A stretch of DNA of 64,000 nucleotides from Selaginella tamariscina (lineage: Eukaryota > Streptophyta > Lycopodiopsida > Selaginellales > Selaginellaceae). Below are positions 1 to 12,899 of this stretch, one piece after another. Numbering within the stretch: the first letter of the stretch is position 1; each line of letters starts with the position of its first letter. The stretch lies in assembly GCA_003024785.1 (NCBI GenBank), contig PUQB01000182.1, forward strand, positions 370,399-434,398, given 5' to 3'. The notes under the pieces are model-generated. The model ran no database searches. It saw nothing but the letters and a program-made list of their open reading frames with translations, and had not been told where the DNA came from. Position numbers and translations under genes: made by a program.

Positions 1-1328
1 CCATGAATCCTCAGCCCATCATGGTCAACACGTTCGCCCTGAAAGTCCCAAGCCCTTGAGCTAAAGCAACAGTTTTGAAGTGTTAAACGAGTAAGTCCAG
101 CCAAAGTAGGAGCTGTTTGATTGGACCATTTCGAGCATAATGAGTCCTTGCAAACAACTGGCTTCATTCTGTCATCTCAAGTTGGTAAGTTCTTTGTCAC
201 ACAAGCTGAACTTTGCATGGCAAGGAGTCGCAAGGTCACAACATCAACTCTATTGGACTCAAGAGCCAATGCTTGTTTCATGGATCGTATCTTTGCACAT
301 TGACACTCCATTTCCTTGAAGAAGCTCCTATACCAAGTTCTTATTTCAATCATGGATTCCTGGCCTGTGACATCAGGTGTTATTGTTAAGGAATTTGAGC
401 CCATCTAGGTGACCTTAAGAGATAGTTCCTGCAGGATTTTATTCAACATGATTAGCAGTCCTAAGTACCCAGTTATCCTTAGTACCTCATGGTTTGAGTT
501 GCACAATCTGATCATCGACTGGTGCAAGCAATGTTTTAGTTTGCCGAAAGAGGTAAAGGTTTCCAATTCTTCCAACCCAACCTTGGAGTCCTTGCAAGTT
601 TGCACGATCTCGTTGGACGAATTCATTAAGGAGGGTAAACATGATCATTTATCAATTTTTGCTGTAGTTATCACCCCAATAGTCAAGTCCAGCTTGAATA
701 AGTCACCACTCCAGTTATTAGCCAAGTATAGTGAGTTTGCTAACGTCTTCGACAAGGTCAAGTCCAGTAAGCTCCTGGAACACCAGCCATATGACTATCT
801 TATTGACTTGGCGGAGGGTGCTTAACCCCCTTGGGGGCCGATTTATGGACTTTCTCCGGCGGAGCTCGAGGTTTTGAGGGCATATATCGAGGAGAACCTT
901 TCCAATGGATTTATTCGACACTCCAAGTCTCCAGCCGGTGCGCCTATCTTCTTTGTCAAAAAGAAGGATGGCTTATTGCGTTTGGTAGTGGATTATTGTG
1001 GGCTCAACAAAGTGATGATACGCAATCAGTACCCCTTACCACTGATATCGAGCATGCTAAAGCGTCTTGCCGAGGCCAAGTACTTCAGCAAGATTGACCT
1101 TGAGGTGCATATAACCTAGTCAAGATTCGCCAAGGGGACAAGTGGAAGATTGCATTCTGCACACGGTATGGACATTTCGAGTATACGGTGATGCTATTTA
1201 GTCTCACCAATGCACTGGCTGTCTTTCAACATATGGCCAACGACATTTTTCGCGAGTTCTTGGACGTATTCGTGATCGTGTATCTTGACGACATCCTCAT
1301 ATATTCCAAGACATTGGAGGAGATTACG
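1..1328 (+). pseudogene. Ty3/gypsy pol fragment (protease to reverse transcriptase)
   Basis: This is a decayed plus-strand remnant of a Ty3/gypsy retrotransposon unrelated to the LTR family further right. A retropepsin-like stretch lies near 210-300, with the active-site DSGA changed to DSRA (LLDSRANACF). The inter-domain part at 409-825 ends in DYLIDLAEGA. Reverse transcriptase motifs follow in other frames: [12 protein letters not shown] and RNQYPLPLI at 930-1045, and YLDDILIYS near 1280-1310. Several frameshifts and stops separate the pieces. The fragment stops inside RT where the palindromic element begins at 1329, and it does not resume beyond 5897, so RNase H and integrase are absent here. 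No LTR was seen. It is not functional. The family call is sure from the motifs; the exact left edge is outside the window. Confidence 0.85.
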
Positions 1329-2528
1329 CATTCAAAGTGAATGAAAGCTTCTTCATATAAGCAAACATCAGAAGAACACAATCAAACAAAAGTGCGTGTG
1401 TGCACGCGAGTGCGGGTGCTATATTAGCCTGTGAGACTAATGCATATGAAACATGTGAGGACGCATTTGCTTGCTGCTCATATGTTGTCAAAAATGTATA
1501 TCAAAATGAATGTAAATAGACTTCTTTAATATTAAATCGTAATTAACATTTCAACTTTGATATATATACAATAGCTAACGATACAAAACTAAAGAGTCTT
1601 CTGCTTTTCTATTTTTTATTTTAAATATGGGTATTCATAACATATATTTTCTTGTTGCCATTCACCACATATGAGAATGATTTAATAAGACATATAATAT
1701 GTAAATAAATTTGTAATGTATGGATGTTTTATGTCCACTTATACCCACACAAAAGACTGTAATATTAATAGTAATTTAGGACTGTAAAAGTCAACCAAAA
1801 ACTTAGGTGTGTGTGTGAGAGAGGGGGAGGGTTATAAACCCACATGGTACACATTGATGTTCAAATACCACAATACTAACCGATTCGGGTTTACTCTTAG
1901 CTCCGGTGGCCATGACTAGTTCACAATATTATGGAATGGGAGTTAAAACCTATATGCTTGTTTGTTCTACCACGTGGCACATTTACGCTGTCAGTCGCGG
2001 GTATATTTAAATAGATACGCAATCAAAACTAGGATCCGATGGTGCATTAATTACTCACATGTTTCTTCTACCGCGTGGTCAATCAATCGATTATGAGAAT
2101 CTCGCATGACATACATAACAATTTGAAAAGGCATGTGACGCTAATCAACATGTTACTAAGGACATAAAAGCCTGAAATGTGTAGGGTTTTTAGATTTGCT
2201 ATGTACACACGCGAGCAAAGAGGTTATGGTACTCTACAGCGTTGCCATCGCAACCAAAAGATTCGAGACATTCATATTGACTCATTTGGGCATGTGTCAA
2301 AGATGAAGACGAGCCATATGTGGATCCAATGGCCTTGGGGGCTTATGGAAAACCACAGCCAAGTTCTCTGCACTAGGGTGACTTCATGGAACCTCCTCCC
2401 AAGAAGAGAAGAACATATATTAATTATATGGCCTACTTAATACGTGTTGGGCATTTGGGGATTACAACAATCCCCGCCATGGTTAAATGTGGGCAAAGAG
2501 ACATGAAAGCGAAATGAGGGTGGGAGCA

Positions 2529-3008
2529 TGGAAAAGGCTGAAGTGGTGGAGAGTGAGGAGGTAGAGGCAGAGGGGCATTCAAAGGAAACTATGGATGAGT
2601 TTGATGGGTTATTTGAGGAGCATGAGGAGGCAAAGGGGCATTCCAAGGGCAACAAGGAAACTATGGATGAGTTCGTGGTTATTTGAGGAGGATGAGGAGG
2701 CAGACACCGACAAAGTAATTAAGGGCAGGGAGAATAGTAAGAAGAAGAAGAAGAAAAAGCATCCCGAGTTGCAAAAGATAATAGAGGAGGCTAAAGCTTT
2801 GTGGCCAGACTAGATACAATGTAAGTACCACGGAGTTAAGAGTTGTACTCATTTTTACAACGTTAACAACAGCAGTTTGATTGGGCCTAGATACATATGC
2901 AAAATAAATAGAGTCCACTGGACACATCCGATGCTTGGCACTCCTTTTGGATCTATCCTCCAAGACATGTCAAGAAGGTATTGTGACCTTAAAAATGAGT
3001 TGACGTGA
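2529..3008 (+). pseudogene. Broken twin of the small foldback-element gene
   Basis: This is the left-arm copy of the gene intact at 4288-4746. It opens with an acidic stretch (MEKAEVVESEEVEAEG) and an internal duplication around MDEFDGLFEE. It is frameshifted near 2680 and then continues with a poly-lysine run, KHPELQKIIEEAKALWPD. An in-frame TAG at 2812 stands where the other arm has CAG (glutamine). The conserved tail follows the stop (C-x2-H, then KSCTHFY, GPRYICKIN, HWTH). It cannot make the full protein. It shows that the two arms have diverged and that only one is under reading-frame maintenance. Confidence 0.7.
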
Positions 3009-4287
3009 ATACGGTGTTTTAGGCATCTGCATATAAAATGGTAATCCATTTTTAATAAAGAATTATACTTACGCTTTTACATGCTTTGCACGTAGAAAGC
3101 CTATATGTTCACAACATTTTCATTAAATGTATTGTCCTCAAATGAACAAGAAAACACATAAAAATATATTTCGTAGATTTTAAAGAGAAATCTTACATAC
3201 ACTTTAATATAACATTTAAGAAAAGTAAGAATTAAAATGTAATATGTTGTATATGAACCGTATATTATGAAATCTATAAATGGATATACTGGATCCATAA
3301 AAATCTCATTTTAACCTTTATGTTAGCTATTTTTATCGATTTTGCTACATAAATATAGATATAAATCGTAATTATTAAAGATGAAATATATAACGAATAT
3401 AATCATATTATAGTTTAATGAGGGCTACATAATGTTCAAAGTTTACATATTTCCACTATTGATGCTTTTTAGAAAAAATAAAATAAAGTCCATGCACTTT
3501 ATTATTTTAAAATAATATTTAAGTGGCCAATGTTAGTTATGAATGGGATGGTTACATTGAATATTATCATGAATATTAAGATTTATTTCAAATAAAATGG
3601 GATTAACTAGATTATGCATATGAAGTGGAAGTAAGAAATAAATTCTAGAATTTATGTATTAAGTGCATAAATTTTCTCCGCTTTCCTCCACTTCATATGT
3701 AATTTGAAATTACTTTGATATTCATGACAATATTAAATGTAAATAGCATCCCATTAAAAAATAAATTATATCTATTACTTAAATAATATTTTAAAAATAA
3801 TAAAAGCAATTATTGATTTAAAAAAAAAAAAACAAGAATCAATAGTGGAAATATGTGGAATTTGAACATTATGTAGCCCTCATTAAACTATATATGATTG
3901 TATTCGTTATATATTCATCTTTAATAATTATGATTTATATATAATAATATATGAAGGTTATCTTTATGCAATAAAATCCACAAAAACAGCTAATATAAAG
4001 ATTAAAATGAGATTTTTATATATTCTATATAGATTTCATAATATACAGTTAATATATAATGTATTTTTACTTTTCTTCGTTCCAAAACTTTTCTTAAATG
4101 CTATGTTATAATGTATATAAAATTTCTCTTAAAAATCAAAAATTAGAAATCTCTAAAAAAAAATTTAAGAAAAAAGAGATGGGTTTTTCCTATTCATTTA
4201 AGAACAATACATTTAACAAAATGTATAAACAAGAGCATGATTAAAAATCAATATCATTTTATATCCAAATGGCCTAAAGCGTAGTAT

Positions 4288-4746
4288 TCACACTAGCTCC
4301 TTTTCAAGCTCACGATACCTTTTTGTCATATTCTTGAGGATATTTCCAACAACGGGATCGTGGTCCATCATCGAATGTGTCCAATGGCTTTTATTTATGT
4401 TGCATCTGTACCTAGGCCCAGTCAAACTGCCGTTGTTAATGTCGTAGAAATGAGTACAACTTTTAACTCCATGGTGTTCACATGGTATTTGGTCTGGCCA
4501 CAACGCTTTAGCCTCCTGTATTAACTTTTCCATCTCTGGATGTTTCTTTTTCTTCTTCTTAGTGCTCTTCCCACCCTTAATTACTTTATTCCTACCCTCT
4601 TCCCCTCTAGTTACCTCTTCTTCACCCTTGATCTCCTCTCCAGCCAACAAAAGATCAAGCCCATCCTTGTTGCCCTCTACCGCCTTATCCTCCTCAAATA
4701 GCATATCGAACTCATCCATATTTTCCCTATTGCCCAACACGCCCAT
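4288..4746 (-). CDS. Hypothetical acidic protein with Cys/His-rich C-terminus (152 aa)
   Basis: I do not recognise the family. The N-terminal ~75 residues are acidic and low complexity (EEDKAVEGNKDG, EEIKGEEEVT). They are followed by a basic KSTKKKKKKH tract that may act as a nuclear localisation signal. Next comes an amphipathic helix-like segment (MEKLIQEAKALWPD), then a Cys/His-rich region PCEHHGVKSCTHF...YRCNINKSHWTH, which could bind one zinc ion and resembles part of a transposon DNA-binding domain. The ATG at 4746 is used because the upstream in-frame codon is GTG. The gene lies wholly inside the right arm of the palindrome. Its intact frame, against the broken twin, argues for recent function, possibly in the element itself. 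Function unknown. Confidence 0.5.
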   Translation of the reverse strand: MGVLGNRENMDEFDMLFEEDKAVEGNKDGLDLLLAGEEIKGEEEVTRGEEGRNKVIKGGKSTKKKKKKHPEMEKLIQEAKALWPDQIPCEHHGVKSCTHFYDINNGSLTGPRYRCNINKSHWTHSMMDHDPVVGNILKNMTKRYRELEKELV

Positions 4747-5897
4747 CACGTATTAAGTCAGCCATATAATTAATGTATTTCCTTCTTTTCTTGGGAGGAG
4801 GTTCCACGAACTCACCCCAGTGCAAAGAACTTGGTTGTGTTGCAATGTGGTTTTCCGGATGCCCCCACACTATTGGATCCACATATGGGTCGTCTTCATT
4901 GGTTGCGCCTACCCAAATCAGTAAGATGAATCTCTCTCTCTCTCATCTCTCATATTACCTATCTTTGGTGTTTGGTTGTGATGGCGGCGCTGTAGAGTAC
5001 CATAACCTCTTTTGCACGCGTGTGTACATAGCGATTCAGTTTAAAACCCTACACATATCAAGCTTTTATATACCCTTGACTGACCACGTGGTTGAACAAA
5101 CAGCACAGAATTAATGTACGGTTGGATCCTAGTTTTTGGTCGCATATTATTTTAAATATACCCTTGATTGACCATGCAAATGTACCACGTGGTAGAAACA
5201 AACAAGCATATGAGTTTTAACAGTAAACTATCAATGATAAGATTGCATAATATTGTGAACTAGCCATGGCTGGTGTTTGAACATGAATGTGTACCATGTG
5301 GGCATATGACCCTCCCCTCTCCCACACACACTTCAATTTGCCTTACAAATCCACAAGTTTGGGTAGACTTTTACAATCCTAAATGACTATATGCAATTGT
5401 GTATACATCTATATACAGTCTATTTGGTGATATCATATTATTACGGGTATAAGTGGACATAAAACAGCCATAGTGTGAATACATTATTATACAATATACA
5501 TATTACAAGTAATATTATCATAAGTAATCATTGTCATATGTGGTGAATGGCAACTAATAATATATTATTATGCATATCTATGTTTTAAAAAAGAAAAACA
5601 AAAGATCTTAGTTTGTACCATTAGCTATTGTAAATATATTAGAGTTTAAATTATGATTTAATAAAAGTCTGTATTCATTTCTATATATACATGTTTTACA
5701 TTTTATAAGCAACAAGCATATGCGTCCTGTAGGTTTCACATGCATATTAGTCTCATAGGTTGATATCACACCCGCAAGCGCATATGCACAAGCACCACAC
5801 ACCCCACTCACACTTTTGTTTGATCTTGTTCTTAATATGTTTGATCTTGTTCTTAATATGTTTGCTTATTTGAAGAAGCTTTCATTCACTTTGAATG

Positions 5898-6160
5898 TGT
5901 CATATACAGTTTTTGTTAATTCTATTGTCATTTAATAATTTAGATCCACTACATTATATATTTAGTTTATTGTGTATGAGAATTTTATTTTAATTTGTAA
6001 GTCATATATTGAAATATCTACAGGATTTTGGAGCTACTTAAAGTACAAATAAAACACTAAAAAAAGATGGCCTAAACACATACTCAAATAAACCCTATTC
6101 ATGAATATATCGATTGCTTGTGTATGTAGATTGACACATACTCCAGTTTCCATTTCCCTA

Positions 6161-6211
<51 letters not shown>

Positions 6212-6939
6212 ATATATATATATATATATATATATAATGCAGAATCCCAAAGCAACCTCACATATAATTAATATTTTAATTTAGCATATATTGATAATTA
6301 CTTATGTGATGTTGCATTACCAAATATGGTGTTTTGCACATTATTGTTAAGAGTGCATTTGATTTGAAATATATATTATATGGGTGGTTAAAATTTGTTT
6401 GGCAACTAGGATTTTGAATTTTTATTCAAATTCTAAACTTAATATAAACAGTGGCATAGTTTACTACTTTGATTCATTAGTCAAACGTTTATTGCCATTT
6501 GTTTAATATATAGCTATATCAGATTTTAACGTGTTGTACTAAATCATTATATTTGCAACCATATTTTATACAGCTAGGATACATGGTTTTATTATTTTAT
6601 TCTAATTTTCTATTCACATGAGTAAGGTAATACACCACATAATTTGACCTTGTTGGACTTGTGGAACCCTTCCCAATATACATATGACAAACAAAGTGTG
6701 GATTAAAGAGTCTTGTTAAAGTTTCTACCCTCGATAAATAGATAATTATTTCTTTTGTTCTTTATTAATTCAATTGTTTGTTTCAATAATCATATTTTAT
6801 ATACTAGTACAAGTTGGTGGGCTTAACTATTTACTATTTACCTATTATTGTGAGTTCGTTCTTGAGTAGGTCTTTGACTTAAGTATTGATTGACCTTTAA
6901 CCTAGTTGTTATTCTTACCATACTAAGTTAGACCCTTAA
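5898..6939. other. AT-rich spacer without recognisable genes
   Basis: No supported reading frame. It contains a TA dinucleotide tract at about 6165-6237 and otherwise unique-looking AT-rich sequence. The last part shows loose repetition of CCTTTAACCTAGTTGTTATTC-like phrases at about 6830-6960. Confidence 0.6.
6165..6237. repeat. (TA)n microsatellite
   Basis: About 70 bases of almost pure TA alternation, interrupted once by TAATATAATA. It is a simple repeat and can extrude as a cruciform. Confidence 0.9.
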
Positions 6940-7218
6940 ACTAGCTATAATCTTTAACCTGGTGAGTTCATCCGTAATCTACACCCTTTGACGTATATGT
7001 TATTCTTATAGCAAGTTTATCCTTAGTTAGGACCCTTAACCCAATTGGTATTCTTAACCTGATGGATTTAGATGGATACTTTAAATATTAAAACTTTATT
7101 TTGAGCATATACCCATTGTGATTTAAAATATCCACATACATGTTTTGTGGTTCTACAAGTTGGTAGAACCACCAATTAAGCAATTTGACATTTCACAGTT
7201 TCATATTGTTTAATCATG
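6940..7218 (+). repeat. Left copy of ~277-bp direct repeat flanking the truncated LTR element
   Basis: Begins ACTAGCTATAATCTTT and ends TTTAATCATG at the junction with the retrotransposon. It is repeated almost exactly at 13414-13689, immediately after the 3' LTR. It contains a short internal palindrome, TGGTTCTACAAGTTGGTAGAACCA (7149-7172). It behaves as an unusually long target-site duplication. Confidence 0.85.
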
Positions 7219-10200
7219 GGTATGTGCCCAGCATTACCGTATATATTGGTAAAAACAAGATAAAAGAAGTCCTTATAGATGGAGGCTCAGGAGTTAATTT
7301 TATTGAGGAACATGCTTGTAAGAAAATGGGTTTAGGACCCATTGAGCCTGCTCCTTTTAATTTAAAAATGGCAGACCAGAGAAGTGTCAAGCCTACAGGT
7401 ATAGTGAGAGGAGTGACTATATCTATAAAGGGTCTTAAATATAAAGTGTCCCTTATTGTCCTCAAATGGAAGGAAAAGACACTGTATATACTATGTTATT
7501 AGGTAGACCTTGGCTGAAAACTGCTAAAGTTATACAGGATTGGGGAACAGGAAAGATGACGTTGGGAGAAGGAGAAGGAAAACCGGTGATATACAATCAT
7601 ACAAAAAGGTATGTTAAAAAGGAAAATAGACCCCTTATTTAGAAGGATATGACTGGTTTAATGGCTTAGACGATCAGGAAGAAGTAGAAATCTGAAAGCA
7701 TATCCTGACTTAAAAGTCCTGACAGATATAGACTTAAACGTAGTGCTGAAAGGAAAGAAAACTGTTCAGCAGAAGGAGAAGATAGGCCCGGATTGCAGGA
7801 AAAGTTCTATAAGGCAATCCCATATGAGATTGATTTACAGGAACAGCCTGCGGAGTATACATATGTGTATACTACAGATCCTTTGCAACAAGTGAATATA
7901 GGTACAAAAAATGAACCTAAAAACCTATTCATTGCTCAGGAATTAGATAAAGAATTCCGGGAAAAAGGATTGAATTTGCTTCAAAAATATCAGGATGTTT
8001 TTGCCTGGTCCTATAAAGATCTTAAAGGCATACCTCCTGAATTGTGTACACACACTATACAATTATTACCAGGAAGTGAGCCTGTGAAACAGAGAGCATA
8101 TAGGATGAATCCTAATTATGCACAGCTTGTGAAGGAGGAGATAGATAAGCTGTTAAGTGTAGGTTTTATTTATCCTATACAGGGTGCACAATGGTTATCA
8201 CCACTTGTGATGTTCCTAAAAAGAATGGAAAGTTGAGAGTATGTGTAAACTATAAAAAGTTAAATGATGCCACAAAGAAGGATGTTTTTCCTATCCCGTT
8301 TACAGAAGAAATGTTGGATAGTGTGGCCGGACATGAGATGTATTCCTTTATGGATGGATTCTCAGGATATAACCAGATTTAGTAGCTCCGGAGGACCAAC
8401 ATAAAACAGCTTTTATAAGTCCATGGGGTGCATATGCATATAAAGTTATGCCATTTGGCTTATGTAATGCACCTTTTACTTTCCAAAGGATCATAACTGA
8501 TACCTTTAGGGAATATTTATTGGATTTTATGAAAGTTTTTATGGATGATTTTAGTGTATATAGTGATAAAGAGAATCATCTTTATTGTTTAGAAAGGTGT
8601 TTTCAGAAATGTAAGCAAAATCAGGTTGCTTTAAATCTAAGAAATGTAATTTTTTTGTAAAATCAGAGTTCTCTTGACATGTAGTGTGTAAGGAAGGAAT
8701 CCTAGTGGATCAGGATAAGGTTAAAGTTATACTTACCTTACAACCACCGCAGGATCTAAAAGAATTAAGGCGGTTTTTAGGAAAGATTGGCTATCATAGG
8801 AGGTTTATTAAGGATTATGCCCAAATAGCCAGACCTTTAACTGACCTTTTAAAGGCAGAAAATCCTATGATTGGACTCCTGCGTGTCAGAAGCTTTTGAT
8901 ACATTAAGGAAATCTTTAGTAACAGCACCTATATTAGTGAATCCTAAATGGGACAGGGAATTTCATGTGCAGGTTGATGCCTCAGACATTGCAATAGGAG
9001 CTATCCTTACGCAGACGCAGGAAGATGGAAAGGACCGTCCTATCTACTATGCAAGTCGCAGGTTAACACCGGCAGAGGTAAACTATACTACCACAGAAAA
9101 AGAAGCTTTAGGAATGGTATGCAATTCATAAATTTAGACATTATTTATTAGCTAATAAAGTCAAAATCTTTGTAGATCATAAGGCTTTGTTACATCTTTT
9201 AAATAAGCCAGTCCTAACAGGACGTTTAGCTAGATGGTTTCTCCTGTTACAGGAGTATGATTTTCAAATCATACATAAACCTGGTAGACAGCATGAACAG
9301 GCTGACCATTTAAGCCGCATTAAGACAGGAGAAGTTCCAATCCAGTACATGGATGACTTTCCTGATGCACATTTGTTTCATGTGCATATTCCTCCTACAT
9401 GGATGGATGACATAAAAGTTTATTTGTCGACTGGACTAGTTCCACCATCCTATGAGACTAATGATCAGAAAAAGTTATTTGTCGTGAGGACACGACGTTA
9501 TTCTTTGGTGGGAGGAAAGTTATATAAGGGTCAGGATGGAGTGTTAAGACGTTGGGTGGAACCTTTTGAGGTTATGGATATCCTGAAAGAGGCCCATGCG
9601 GGTCTAGCAGGAGGGCATTTTGCAGAGGAAATAACTGCAAGGAAAATATTACAGGCTGGGTTATGGTGGCCTACATTATGGAAGGATGTAGGAGATTTCT
9701 GTAGGAAATGTGATAAGTGCCAAAGAGCACATATACCACCTAAAAACAGGTATATCCTTAAATCCTATCCTACCACTAGAACCTTTTCAAAGGTGGGGAA
9801 TGGATTTTATAGGACCTATAAATCCTGTGAGTACAAAAAGGAATCAATATATTCTGGTACTTACGGATTATATGACTAAGTGGGTAGAAGCAGAACCTAT
9901 GAGGAAAGCTGATGCTTATAATACAGCCCGTGCTATATATAATATGATTATAGTGCGGTATGGAATTCCTAAGGAAATCATAAGTGATAGAGGAAAACAC
10001 TTTATTAATGAAACAATTCAAACACTTATGGAAGAATTTGTTATAAAACATAAGAAATCTACACCTTATTATCCTCAAGGGAATGGTCAAGCTGAATCTA
10101 CAAATAAAGTCCTTAAGAATGTTTTAAGGAAAGTGATTCAGGAAAATGGAAAAGACTGGGATGAAAGACTTCCTGAAGTCTTGTGGGCTTACAGGACAGC

Positions 10201-10630
10201 CTATAAGGTTGTAACAGGAATGACGCCTTTTAAGTTAGCATATGGACTTGAGGCAATAACTCCTGTTGAATATATTGTGCCATCTTTAAGGATTGCTAAA
10301 GCATAATTTAGGTGAGCAAGAATCCTTACAACGTAGGTTACAGGATTAAAAAACTGGATGAGATAAGATTACATGCTTTATGGACTGTACAGGCAATTCA
10401 GAAAAGAAGGAGAGCCTGGTATAATAGGAAAAAAGAAGCATGATATAAGAGAAGGAGATTTGGTCTTGTGGTATAGAGGAAGTGTTGATAAACCACAAAT
10501 AAATTAAATGAAATGGTTAGGTCCATTCAAAGTCAAGGAGATAAGTGAGGAAGGTGTGGTAAATGTTGAAACCCTAACAGGAGACGGAATGCAGGAAAGG
10601 GTAAACATAAATAAATTGAAGGTATGAAGT
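7217..10630 (+). pseudogene. Retrotransposon pol remnant, copy 1 (protease, RT, RNase H, integrase)
   Basis: The order is retropepsin (LIDGGSGVNF near 7280), RT (FMDDFSVYS near 8545), RNase H (VDASDIAIGA near 8975), integrase zinc finger (His/His then CRKCDKC near 9700) and integrase core (TDYMTKW near 9870, SDRGKHF near 9990, QAESTNK near 10095). This RT-RNase H-integrase order defines Ty3/gypsy. Relative to copy 2 the frame is broken by single-base changes near 7450, 7690, 8205, 8380, 8640, 8880, 9120 and 9750. The protein cannot be made as written. Some of these could be sequencing errors, because both copies are otherwise about 98-99% alike by eye. Confidence 0.88.
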
Positions 10631-10733
10631 ATCATTTATAGACGTTGAGATATATTCTATACGAATATTCCAATACACTTGGAAATCAGCGCCAAACCTA
10701 GATCTAGGGTTTGTAGCTTCTTTCTTCGCGGAT

Positions 10734-12870
10734 ATGGCAGGAGGAAAGAATACTCTTGTGGTGAAAAATTGCCGATCTCTGCATAAGGCGGCTGAATCTG
10801 GCATGTGGCCATTTTACATCATGTTGACGGGCTGGGAGATCAATCCAGAGCTGGAGAACGCTCTTCAGGGATTGGGTCTTGAGAAGTATGCTCACCTTCT
10901 AGCGCAGGTAAATCCTGATGCGCTACAGTGCTATCATTTCATCATGATGGCGGAAAAGATATTGGGGATAATTTTGTTGCATATGCCGAAGGGAGAAGGA
11001 TGTTGATTAATGAGAAGGCAATCGCGGAGGTATTTCGGCTGCCATTAGGAGAAGGAGAGTTGGAGGTAGATAAGAAGAATCTAGATATCTATCTGAAAGA
11101 GGGGAGGCAATACAATAGCAAGCTTGGCTTGCGTGTGGCGGATCTGGAGGAAGTGGAGCTTGTGGTAATTTTCTGGTGAACTCTTTTGAGTTCAGACTTT
11201 CTTCCACTACAGCCTCAAAGACAGTTATGTCGCTGTATGACGCACTTAAGACGGGGAAGTGTGCAGGAGTCGCACGTTATCTCCTCAGGAAACTGGGTGA
11301 GTATGTTTTTACTGCTCAGGAAAGGAGATACAGCAGAAGGAGTCTCCGATGATTGCATTGGCGTGGATACAGTCACTTGTGAATCATGTGATGGAGTGTG
11401 GAGAGGAAGTCGGAGCAGGAGTATGCTAGTAAGTTGCAGAAGGTGCTCACACCTCAGAACAGGCTGATAGGAAAGAAGGTACAGGAAGTGGCTAGTGGGA
11501 AGCGTCAGGAGAGTACCAGTAAGGTGATGAAGACACCACCGGGGAAGAAGCAAAAGATATCACGGGTGATGCCGATGCGGAAGTCCGTGCGGAAGGGAAA
11601 GACGAAGCCCGCGACGGAGAGCATCCATTTGGATGATGAGGATTCGACAGGAACAGGAGAAGAGGAGGAGAAGAGCACGGAACAGGTTTTGAGGGTGAAG
11701 CCACTGAAAACCAGAGAGCCACAGAAGGTGGGACAGCATCCGGAGAAGAAGACGTTGGAGGAAGTGGTACAATGGAGCTAGAGAAGCCACATGAACAAGT
11801 ACCAACGACTCAGACGAAGGTAGCAGAGGAAAAGCCGAAAGAACAGTCGCAGGATAGGACGTCTGGAGAACACAATAAGGAAGAGAAGTCGCCTGAGTTG
11901 CGGGAGATGACGAAGGAGGAGCTACCAACAATGGAGACAGGGAAATCGGTGGAGTTATCACCGGAGCAGTTAGGGAATAAGGGAAAGGAGATTCCCGGGA
12001 TATTCCAGGAACAGTTGAGGAGGCAACTGCAGTTTTGTTAGTTACCAACGGGGCAAGCTCAATCACCAAGTGAAGGCATGGGACGTGTTCCAATGACACG
12101 GCAGCCATGGTTCAACCGTGGAGCGGCAGGGCATTCTCCAAGAGGAAGAGGTACGTTTGCACGAGGAGGGTATCCTATGCATCACACAGGTGGGGGAATG
12201 ACTCATTGCTACGAAGCGGCGGCTGAAGAAATGGCAACGGAGTTTATGGAGCCAGGGAGTTCATGGTGGTAAGCGTCGGAAATCCTTCAGACAGGAGGAA
12301 GTGCCTATGGAGGTTGAGGTACAGCTGGCGCAGGTTTTGTCTCGTATGCAGCAGGAGATACTGGACAAATCGGCAAAGGTGAGTTCAGCATCGCAGGATG
12401 TACCACAGTTGGCTTCAGCATTGTACAACCAGTTTGTGAATATGGGTATACAGTGAAGGACAGAGCAGAGATTCGGAGGTTGATTGCAGAAGCGGTGGAG
12501 GCAGTGATAATGCCGAAGATCAACACCATGCAGGCTACAGTTAGCAGGATAGGAGCACGACCGGTGAAGGCAAGGACTCCTAGTCCTACAGTTCTTGAGA
12601 GCAAGCCTGTGAGTGTTTCAGAACCTATGCCGATGGCGCAGAAGATAATCAAGACGCAGGAAGAACTCCGACAGGGAGGAGCATTATTGACAGTGCTGGG
12701 GAGGGAACTTCACGACTGCAATGGAGAACCAGGGTCTCCGACTGCAGGTGGCATCCATGGCACAGGAAATGGAGAAGGTAAAGGCGGAGTTTGTGAGGTA
12801 CAAGGAGGAATACGAGACAGAGTATCCTGAGGAGCCGCAGGAGAATGAGGGTGCAGGACAGGTGCAGTGA
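10734..12870 (+). pseudogene. Retrotransposon third ORF after integrase, copy 1
   Basis: Truncated-copy version of the post-integrase ORF described at 21674-23828. It starts ATG at 10734 (MAGGKNTLVV) and ends TGA at 12868-12870 (GAGQVQ). Frameshifts near 10960, 11180, 11400, 11780 and 12270 split it into pieces that lie in different frames. The family is unknown. Confidence 0.65.
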
Positions 12871-12899
12871 GGACACTGCAAATTCAAGGTGGGGAATAG

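Larger units (their letters stand above)
1329..5897. mobile_element. 4.57-kb palindromic foldback element
   Basis: The two halves are reverse complements over nearly their full length. The left tip CATTCAAAGTGAATGAA (1329-1345) mirrors 5881-5897. Matching inner blocks include 1806-1870 against 5280-5340, 2205-2240 against 4990-5025, 2690-3005 against 4288-4600, and 3411-3465 against 3835-3895. The centre is near 3660. The arms differ by small indels and substitutions. No clear target duplication is visible at the tips. It resembles a Foldback-type or long-TIR DNA transposon (Mutator-like elements can have long TIRs), but no transposase is recognisable. An inverted duplication of a simpler element is the alternative. 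Transcription through it would give a long double-stranded RNA. Confidence 0.8.

Noticed and set aside
2177-2440. 87-aa ORF in the left arm of the palindrome
   Set aside because: Its mirror on the other arm is not open in the same frame and no motif is visible. Probably a chance ORF.
5608-5811. Minus-strand ORF near the right tip of the foldback element
   Set aside because: No homologous open frame in the left arm and no recognisable domain.
9776-10090. Antisense ORFs inside integrase (also 20708-21022)
   Set aside because: They lie opposite conserved integrase coding sequence and show no independent motif.
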